Assembly (NCBI GenBank): GCA_003162255.1 | Contig: PMMJ01000450.1 | Coordinates: 31,949-42,689, forward strand | Direction of reading: 5' to 3' | Source: Acidobacteriaceae bacterium | GTDB taxonomy: Bacteria; Acidobacteriota; Terriglobia; Terriglobales; Acidobacteriaceae | DNA: 10,741 nucleotides | Shown here: piece by piece, positions 6,052 through 10,741 of the stretch | How the letters are laid out: every line of letters starts with the position of its first letter | How positions within the stretch are numbered: position 1 is the first letter of the stretch | Translations under genes and position numbers: made by a program | The notes under the pieces: generated by a model | Seen by the model: only the letters and a program-made list of their open reading frames with translations | What the model was told of the DNA's origin: nothing | Databases searched by the model: none

Positions 6052-7563
6052 CTACTGGCTCGAATTACTCAGATAGACGGCCAACGCGCGACCTTCGGCG
6101 TCCGTGCCGGTAAAAGGCGGCATATTTGGATTGATGTCGCTGAGCGTTCCGAGCATTCCAGCGATGGCCTCGGGATCGGTTCCCTTTAAGTCCAGCGGAC
6201 GCCGCCGACCGCCGACGCTGTGACACATGGCGCAATGAATCGCAAACACCTGCTGCCCGATTTCTTTGTCGTTCGTGCCAGAGGGTATTGCCGGCGCCAG
6301 CGAGGCCAGGTAGCTGCCCAAGGCGGCGCGGTCGTGCGCGTCGCCGGCGAAGGGCGGCATCGTCTCGCGAACTACCGGCAGATGCAGCAGGATCTCGCCG
6401 GCAAATTTCGCATCCCATCCGCGTGCGAATTTGCGCATCCCGCGATAGCCGTCGACAGAATGACAAGATCCGCACTCCAGGGCAAAAAGTTGCCGGCCAT
6501 AGTGACGTTGATCGGCGCGTGGATCGGCAGCGCTGCCTTCGACCCACGGCGAAGTTCTGGCGACACCACTCGCGGCGATAGACTCCACCTGCCCGATCCT
6601 GATGTCGTTGGCATAGATGTAGCTGTTGATGACGTAGGGGTAGCGGCTGAACTCGCGCAAATATTCGCCCGAGCCCATGACGCCAATCCCGGCAACCAGC
6701 AGCACGGCCACGATCACCGGGTTCATCACCTTCGGCCGGAGAAGCGCGAACAGCAGCGCAAGTGCCAGCGCCACGCCGGTACAAACGGCCGCTCCTAGCA
6801 GGGCATGACGAACTTGCGGATACATTCCGCTGAAATATGCGCGCGAGTAGGAAGGAAAGTCGTGGAAATACCACCGGCTCAAAGGAAGCAGAGGTGCAAT
6901 TCCCAACACCAGCCACCAGCCCGCCCAACGCACAACGCGTTCCCGCAAAGCAGGAGGCTCCCACATCGCCGTTACCAGCCCGAAAATACCCGCAAGACCC
7001 ACGGCCATCGCGGTACGAATCCACAACGACGGCCAGTAAGTGGGATTGAAAAAGCCGTCCCAGAACTTCCCGGTTTCGAGCCAGCGTCCGGGCGTGAGCA
7101 TGTATGTGATAATGCCGTTGATCACCACCAGGCTCGCCCAGGCAGCCACGAAGTAGATCCAGCCGACGATGAGATGTGTTTGCCGGTCCAATGTGTCCCA
7201 GTGGTAGGCGTAGACGAGAGCGGCAGCGATCTCGACGAAGAAAAAGACCCACTCGATCGCCCATCCCCAAACGAAGGTGTGAATGAGCGAAGAAGTCGCT
7301 TCCGGGCTGACCAATCCGATGGTGAACCAGATGCCCACGCCGGTCACCGCCCCAAGAACTACGGTGAGCAGCGCGAAGAACTTGGAGTGATGCCGCACGT
7401 ACCCGAGCAACTCCGAATCGTTCTGTGAATAGGCGCGACGCTCGGTGAGTACAAGGTACGCGCCGCCGCCGATCGCGAAGTGGGAGATGAAGACGTGAAG
7501 CACGGCTACAGCCGCGATCAGCAGTCCGCCGGGAAATCCAAGTTGCCAAACGGGATAGTTCAT
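6052..7563 (-). CDS. Cytochrome bd subunit I-like protein with C-terminal dihaem cytochrome c
   Basis: The product has 503 residues. Residues 1-about 298 form about eight helices aligning with CydA: H23 at the His19 position, AIEWVFFFVE (102-111) over the proton-path glutamates E99/E107 (E104, E111), and REFSRYPY (303-310) over AEYGRQPW, keeping the E445 and R448 counterparts (E304, R307). The His186 and Met393 positions appear to be R183 and A254, so the b558 site looks lost. The segment between helices 6 and 7 (about 230-250) is short, so there is no Q-loop. Residues 355-503 are two cytochrome c modules, C364-G-S-C-H368 and C444-A-M-C-H448, each followed by MPPF (M402, M481) as probable sixth ligand. 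Since the GRQPW end of CydA faces the periplasm and helix 9 is missing, the haem c part should be periplasmic. I infer a cytochrome c-linked oxidase-like enzyme. GGGGGA lies 4 bases before the ATG, and TAGAAT (7582-7587, minus strand) is a possible -10 without a good -35. Confidence 0.8.
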   Translation of the reverse strand: MNYPVWQLGFPGGLLIAAVAVLHVFISHFAIGGGAYLVLTERRAYSQNDSELLGYVRHHSKFFALLTVVLGAVTGVGIWFTIGLVSPEATSSLIHTFVWGWAIEWVFFFVEIAAALVYAYHWDTLDRQTHLIVGWIYFVAAWASLVVINGIITYMLTPGRWLETGKFWDGFFNPTYWPSLWIRTAMAVGLAGIFGLVTAMWEPPALRERVVRWAGWWLVLGIAPLLPLSRWYFHDFPSYSRAYFSGMYPQVRHALLGAAVCTGVALALALLFALLRPKVMNPVIVAVLLVAGIGVMGSGEYLREFSRYPYVINSYIYANDIRIGQVESIAASGVARTSPWVEGSAADPRADQRHYGRQLFALECGSCHSVDGYRGMRKFARGWDAKFAGEILLHLPVVRETMPPFAGDAHDRAALGSYLASLAPAIPSGTNDKEIGQQVFAIHCAMCHSVGGRRRPLDLKGTDPEAIAGMLGTLSDINPNMPPFTGTDAEGRALAVYLSNSSQ

Positions 7564-7618
7564 TCTGTCCCCCGTGCCGCCATTCTAGTATGAGGGATGT
7601 TCATTCTGCGGGGCAGTG

Positions 7619-7643
7619 ATAAAGCTCACGCGAGCGCGTGAGC
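7619..7643 (-). terminator. Probable terminator of the tRNA-Val transcript
   Basis: On the minus strand GCTCACGCG-CT-CGCGTGAGC forms a perfect 9-base inverted repeat (7643-7624) followed by TTTAT. It lies 39 bases after the tRNA 3' end and ahead of the bd-like operon, where a terminator would separate the two. The T-run is short, and the palindrome could instead be a dispersed repeat. Confidence 0.5.
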
Positions 7644-7682
7644 CGGCTGAGCACGGCATAGAGACTTGTGAGATTGTTTGAG

Positions 7683-7760
7683 TGGTAGGCCCGAATGGAC
7701 TCGAACCATCGACCTCTTCCGTGTCAAGGAAGCGCTCTAACCAGACTGAGCTACGGGCCT
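7683..7760 (-). tRNA. tRNA-Val (anticodon GAC)
   Basis: The minus strand gives a complete cloverleaf. The acceptor stem AGGCCCG pairs with CGGGCCT, the D arm begins GCTCAG, the anticodon stem CTTCC/GGAAG encloses the loop TTGACAC, and the T arm holds GGTTCGAGTCC. The discriminator is A73, and the 3' CCA is encoded in the DNA (7685-7683). Anticodon GAC reads valine codons GUC and GUU. It is a single tRNA with no neighbours of its kind. Confidence 0.95.
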
Positions 7761-7784
7761 ACATGCCAGCCACTGGTGGTTTCA

Positions 7785-7814
7785 ATTCTACGGGTGGCCG
7801 GGCAATTCCGGCAA
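7785..7814 (-). promoter_or_regulatory. Likely sigma-70 promoter of tRNA-Val
   Basis: On the minus strand TTGCCG (7814-7809) and TAGAAT (7790-7785) are separated by 18 bases. This would start transcription about 18 bases ahead of the mature tRNA end at 7760. The -10 matches five of six consensus bases, the -35 four of six. A stem-like GCCGG/CCGGC pair overlaps the spacer. Confidence 0.4.
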
Positions 7815-7986
7815 CGTTCAGACAAAATTAAACTTAAGACCGAGAATCAAGTATTCACCTGTCTTCGCGCAACCATGAGTGGACCCTTGGCCCTCTCAGC
7901 CATGTCCCGGCTGTTGCTGCGCCACAAAACGTGGTAAAACCAAGCAACTGGGGCACTGGGCCGCGCTTGACGATTTTGCAATGAGC

Positions 7987-8014
7987 CCGCTTTCTTGCCA
8001 GGCTTGGAAAGCGG
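7987..8014 (+). promoter_or_regulatory. Hairpin in the leader of the methylmalonate-semialdehyde dehydrogenase gene
   Basis: CCGCTTTC (7987-7994) and GAAAGCGG (8007-8014) are perfect inverted arms around a 12-base loop. They stand 18 bases ahead of the Shine-Dalgarno AGGGAGGA (8033-8040). As RNA it could affect stability or translation; as DNA it could be an operator. The rest of the 285-base spacer (7761-8045) holds the tRNA promoter and no other gene or clear promoter for the plus strand. Confidence 0.4.
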
Positions 8015-8045
8015 ATTGCCGGGTACAGGGACAGGGAGGATAGCT

Positions 8046-9623
8046 ATGGCAGCCGAAACGAATACTCTAACGCCGGTGGACAAAACCACGATGGCCGACG
8101 CGAGTTCTAAAACTGTCTCCAAGACGGCGGCGCGAATTCTCGCGAACTATGTGGGCGGTCGCTGGGTATCGGCGGCGTCGTCGGGGCTTCTCGACGTGAC
8201 CAACCCGGCTAGCGGCGAAGTTTTGGCGCGTGTTCCGCTGTCGGGGCCTGCCGAGGTCGAAGCGGCGGTGGCCGCCGCCAGCGCGGCGCTGCCCGACTGG
8301 CGCGGCCGTTCGGTGGGTGAGCGTACGGAATTTATCTACGCGTTGCGCGAGAAATTCCGGCAGCGGATTGACGAACTCGCGGCGTCGGTCACGCGCGAAG
8401 GTGGCAAAGTGTTGTCAGATGCGCGCGCGGAGATCAATCGGTCGATTGAAGTGCTCGAAGTGGCTTGCGCTGCTCCCATGACGATGCAGGGACGCATTCT
8501 GGAAGGTGTGGCTCGCGGAATTAATACAGAAACAATTCGGCAGCCCGTTGGGGTCTGCGCCGCGATCACGCCCTTTAACTTTCCCGCCATGGTGCCGATG
8601 TGGTTCCTGCCTTTCGCGATCGTTTGCGGGAACACATTCGTTTTGAAGCCATCGGAGCAGGTTCCGCTTACGTCGGAATTGATGTTTCACATTTTCGAAG
8701 AGATCGGTCTGCCAGCCGGCGTGGTGAATCTTGTGCATGGCGCGCACGACGCGGTCAACGCGATTCTTGACAGTCCGGGGATTCGCGCCGTCTCCTTCGT
8801 CGGCTCGGTCAACACGGCAAAGTACATTTACCGGCGCGCGGCGGAAAATGGAAAACGCGTGCAGGCCTTGGGCGGTGCGAAGAATTACATGATCGTGATG
8901 CCGGATGCAGTCGTCGATAAGACGGTGTCGAACGTCCTGGGCAGCGCGTTCGGCAATGCGGGACAGCGCTGCATGGCTGGATCCGTGCTGGTCACGGTTG
9001 GGTCCGCTCAGGCGGCGATCATGGACCGGCTAAAAAAGGGAGCCGAGAAGCTGATTGCCGGAGATGGCACGGATCCGAGAGTGAGCCTGGGGCCGGTGAT
9101 TTCGAGCGCCGCCTGCGAGCGCATTCATGAAGCGATCGAAAGCGGATTGCAAGAAGGCGCGGAGTTGCTGGTGGATGGACGGCGTCCGGCGGGAGTTCCG
9201 GCGGGAGGAAACTTCGTGGGGCCGACCATTCTGAACCACGTGACGCCCGAGATGCGAGTGGCCCGCGAAGAAATTTTTGGGCCGGTGCTCTCCGTCATGC
9301 ATGTGGAAACGCTGGAGCAAGCCATTGCGCTGGTGAATAGCGACCCGCGGGGCAACGGCACTTCGATCTTCACGGAGAACGGCGCGGCGGTCCGGGAATA
9401 CAGCCGACGCGTGGAAGTGGGCATGGTGGGCGTGAATATCGGCGTGGCCGCTTCGCCGGCTTATTTCCCGTTTTCCGGCTGGAAGGACTCGTTCTTTGGC
9501 GATCTGCACGTTCATGGCTGGGATGCGGTCGAATTCTTTACCCGCAAAAAGACCGTGACCTCGCGCTATTTCTCCGCGGGGGAAACAGGGAAGTTTTTCG
9601 TTGAGCAAGGCGACAAACCGTAG
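8046..9623 (+). CDS. mmsA: Methylmalonate-semialdehyde dehydrogenase (CoA-acylating)
   Basis: The 525-residue aldehyde dehydrogenase is of the CoA-dependent type that converts methylmalonate semialdehyde to propionyl-CoA, CO2 and NADH in valine breakdown, and malonate semialdehyde to acetyl-CoA. Seen in order: NPASGEV at the N-terminal domain, PFNFP (176-180, oxyanion N178), LKPSEQVP (NAD site, K201), FVGS (251-254), then GGAKN (276-280), which replaces the ELGGK of ordinary aldehyde dehydrogenases and is typical of this subfamily. The nucleophile is C309 in GQRCMAG, and EEIFGPV is at 408-414. Length is close to the usual 500 residues plus a roughly 25-residue extended N-terminus rich in Thr/Ala. 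The ATG at 8046 is chosen because AGGGAGGA ends 5 bases before it; an upstream in-frame TTG at 7995 lies in the loop of a hairpin and has no such site. The gene stands alone, without other valine or inositol genes nearby, so its pathway rests on family membership only. Confidence 0.92.
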   Translation: MAAETNTLTPVDKTTMADASSKTVSKTAARILANYVGGRWVSAASSGLLDVTNPASGEVLARVPLSGPAEVEAAVAAASAALPDWRGRSVGERTEFIYALREKFRQRIDELAASVTREGGKVLSDARAEINRSIEVLEVACAAPMTMQGRILEGVARGINTETIRQPVGVCAAITPFNFPAMVPMWFLPFAIVCGNTFVLKPSEQVPLTSELMFHIFEEIGLPAGVVNLVHGAHDAVNAILDSPGIRAVSFVGSVNTAKYIYRRAAENGKRVQALGGAKNYMIVMPDAVVDKTVSNVLGSAFGNAGQRCMAGSVLVTVGSAQAAIMDRLKKGAEKLIAGDGTDPRVSLGPVISSAACERIHEAIESGLQEGAELLVDGRRPAGVPAGGNFVGPTILNHVTPEMRVAREEIFGPVLSVMHVETLEQAIALVNSDPRGNGTSIFTENGAAVREYSRRVEVGMVGVNIGVAASPAYFPFSGWKDSFFGDLHVHGWDAVEFFTRKKTVTSRYFSAGETGKFFVEQGDKP

Positions 9624-9703
9624 CTCGCGCATCCCCGGAAATTCGTGGCGGAAGTCAACGCTGTTGTCTCGGGCGAAACCAAGGATCCGGTGTCGCGAGC
9701 CCT

Positions 9704-10669
9704 TCACCGCAGTGTTGAAAACAGCGCTTCTTTCCAGCGTTGGGTGTCCAGGGTCCAGCAGATTTTGGCTTTGCATTTCTTCTCGAGGACCTGCGCCCAG
9801 ACCGCCTGATTCCGGTCATCGGCGGCCACGTTCAGCCGATCGACCACGGTCATACCTCGCGTTAACTCGCTCTGGGTCTCGATCTCGATGCAATGCTCGC
9901 TCCAATCCGTGCCGACCCTCGGATCAAGCGCGATCGACATGGCCACCGGATCGGGCAGCGAAATGCCGTCTTCGCCGGTTTGCACTTTGTAGGCCTTGCG
10001 CGCATGTCGGTTGCACTCGACGGCGAACTTCGCGAGTGGATTGTTGAATCCGAGAATGCGCGCGATGTCGTCCTCGCGAACCACGGCCTCTCCGCGGGAA
10101 AGATGCCAGCCCACAAGTTCGACCGGCAATCCGCTGTTCATAACCATGCGGGCGGCCTCGGGATCAACCCAGATGTTGTACTCGGCGGCGGGCGTCACGT
10201 TGCCTTCGCAGCAGGGCGCGCCACCCATGACCACACAGCGTCCGACTTTCGCTGCGATCTCGGGCTTTCTTGCCAGCGCCAGCGCCAGATTGGTAAGCGG
10301 TGCCAGGGTTACGACGACGATTCCTGGATTCGCCTCGATCGCTTCGAGGATGGCATCTACCGCATGCGCGCTCGCGGCAGATTGACGAGGCGCGGGATAG
10401 TTGTGATCTCCGAGACCATCGCGGCCATGGAACCAAGTCGCATTTCGATAGGTGCGCAGGAGCGGTTTGTCGGCGCCGGTGTATACAGGTACATTCGCCC
10501 CGCAGAGTTCGACCGTATAGAGAGCATTCCTGGTTGATTGTAAAACCGGGACATTTCCGGCCACGGTCGTGATCGCCACCACTCGAACGTCGGGCGCACG
10601 CAGCGCCATAATGAGCGCGACTGCATCGTCGGAAGCGGTGTCGGTATCGATCAGGAAGGCTCGCGGCAC
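9704..10669 (-). CDS. Nucleoside hydrolase (inosine/uridine-type family)
   Basis: The product has 321 residues and belongs to the calcium-dependent nucleoside N-ribohydrolases, which cleave nucleosides into base and ribose for salvage or catabolism. The N-terminus carries the family signature D8-T-D10-T-A-S-D14-D15 for calcium and ribose. Further typical parts are VAGN (36-39), the HGRDGLGD loop (81-88), APLTNLALAL (123-132), MGGA (148-151) and AEYNIWVDPEAA (162-173). The second calcium aspartate should be D240 in LPDPVA; the residue before it, usually a catalytic histidine (HD), is proline here. Whole-length agreement suggests an active fold, with base specificity unclear. The start is GTG at 10669, three residues before the first strand, with no strong ribosome-binding site. 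It faces the dehydrogenase gene tail to tail with 80 bases between, in which no convincing terminator is seen. Confidence 0.88.
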   Translation of the reverse strand: MPRAFLIDTDTASDDAVALIMALRAPDVRVVAITTVAGNVPVLQSTRNALYTVELCGANVPVYTGADKPLLRTYRNATWFHGRDGLGDHNYPAPRQSAASAHAVDAILEAIEANPGIVVVTLAPLTNLALALARKPEIAAKVGRCVVMGGAPCCEGNVTPAAEYNIWVDPEAARMVMNSGLPVELVGWHLSRGEAVVREDDIARILGFNNPLAKFAVECNRHARKAYKVQTGEDGISLPDPVAMSIALDPRVGTDWSEHCIEIETQSELTRGMTVVDRLNVAADDRNQAVWAQVLEKKCKAKICWTLDTQRWKEALFSTLR

Positions 10670-10716
10670 GCGCTTAGGATAGCAAACTGTCCGTGGCCCG
10701 CGAGCCTGGAGGGCAC

Positions 10717-10733
10717 GACACTAGTGTAGTGTC
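10717..10733. promoter_or_regulatory. Overlapping palindromes upstream of the nucleoside hydrolase gene
   Basis: GACACTA-GTG-TAGTGTC is a perfect 7-base inverted repeat with a 3-base centre (10717-10733). It contains a second perfect palindrome, ACACTAGTGT (10718-10727). It lies about 48 bases before the GTG start on the minus strand, a fitting place for a repressor operator. It could equally be the edge of a dispersed repeat cut off by the window end. Confidence 0.35.
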
Positions 10734-10741
10734 TGCGAAAT

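Noticed and set aside
6065..7549. A 494-residue open frame on the minus strand, almost as long as the cytochrome gene
   Set aside because: It is the shifted-frame shadow of the bd-like subunit I gene. It is arginine/serine-rich and has no membrane helices or motifs, while the true frame has CxxCH sites and CydA motifs.
7695..7937. An 80-residue plus-strand open frame beginning MDSNHRPLPC
   Set aside because: It begins inside the antisense of tRNA-Val. Frames with this start are a familiar false prediction from tRNA genes.
9623..9700. GCTCGCG and CGCGAGC inverted arms between mmsA and the nucleoside hydrolase
   Set aside because: The arms are about 64 bases apart, too far for a terminator hairpin, and 7-base matches are expected by chance in GC-rich DNA.
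9030..9776. A 248-residue minus-strand open frame across the end of mmsA
   Set aside because: It is antisense to a well-supported dehydrogenase gene, has no recognisable fold, and overlaps the end of the nucleoside hydrolase.

Overview
The window looks like a chromosomal segment of an Acidobacteriota bacterium, probably Terriglobia/Koribacter-like. This is inference from protein style, moderately high GC, loosely packed genes with weak Shine-Dalgarno sites, and spacers filled with short degenerate repeats and palindromes. No marker gene settles the taxonomy. There are no phage, transposase, CRISPR or rRNA features.

Layout. (1) 68-1552 (+) is an unusual reading frame. About 40 residues of a secreted GH74 xyloglucanase-type N-terminus are joined in frame to an AMP-forming acyl-CoA ligase that lacks its own N-terminal third. 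(2) 1668-2609 (+) is a diacylglycerol-kinase-family lipid kinase. (3) 2659-3518 (+) is a two-gene unit: a membrane-anchored thioredoxin-like protein (WCPHC) and a VKOR-type membrane oxidoreductase, overlapping by an ATGA. Together they should form disulfides in the envelope. (4) 3600-4508 (+) is an enterochelin-esterase-like alpha/beta hydrolase whose last residues are encoded by a repeat-like element, followed by a 60-residue single-span membrane protein (4549-4731). (5) 7563-4806 (-) is a two-gene unit. A cytochrome bd subunit I-like membrane protein with two C-terminal c-type haem sites is followed by a second CydA-fold protein without haem c. A long palindromic repeat lies between them. 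(6) 7760-7683 (-) is tRNA-Val(GAC) with its own promoter and a probable terminator. (7) 8046-9623 (+) is a methylmalonate-semialdehyde dehydrogenase, convergent with (8) 10669-9704 (-), a nucleoside hydrolase.

The most interesting system is the bd-like pair. By hand alignment both subunits descend from a CydA fold. The Q-loop is absent, the C-terminal cytochrome c is predicted to be periplasmic, and the canonical haem/proton residues are split between the two proteins. I infer a cytochrome c-linked, bd-type oxidase-like complex rather than a quinol oxidase. The second theme is a set of degenerate heptanucleotide repeat tracts in the spacers, several touching stop or start codons. The third is the chimeric first ORF, which is either a deletion fusion or an assembly/cloning artefact.
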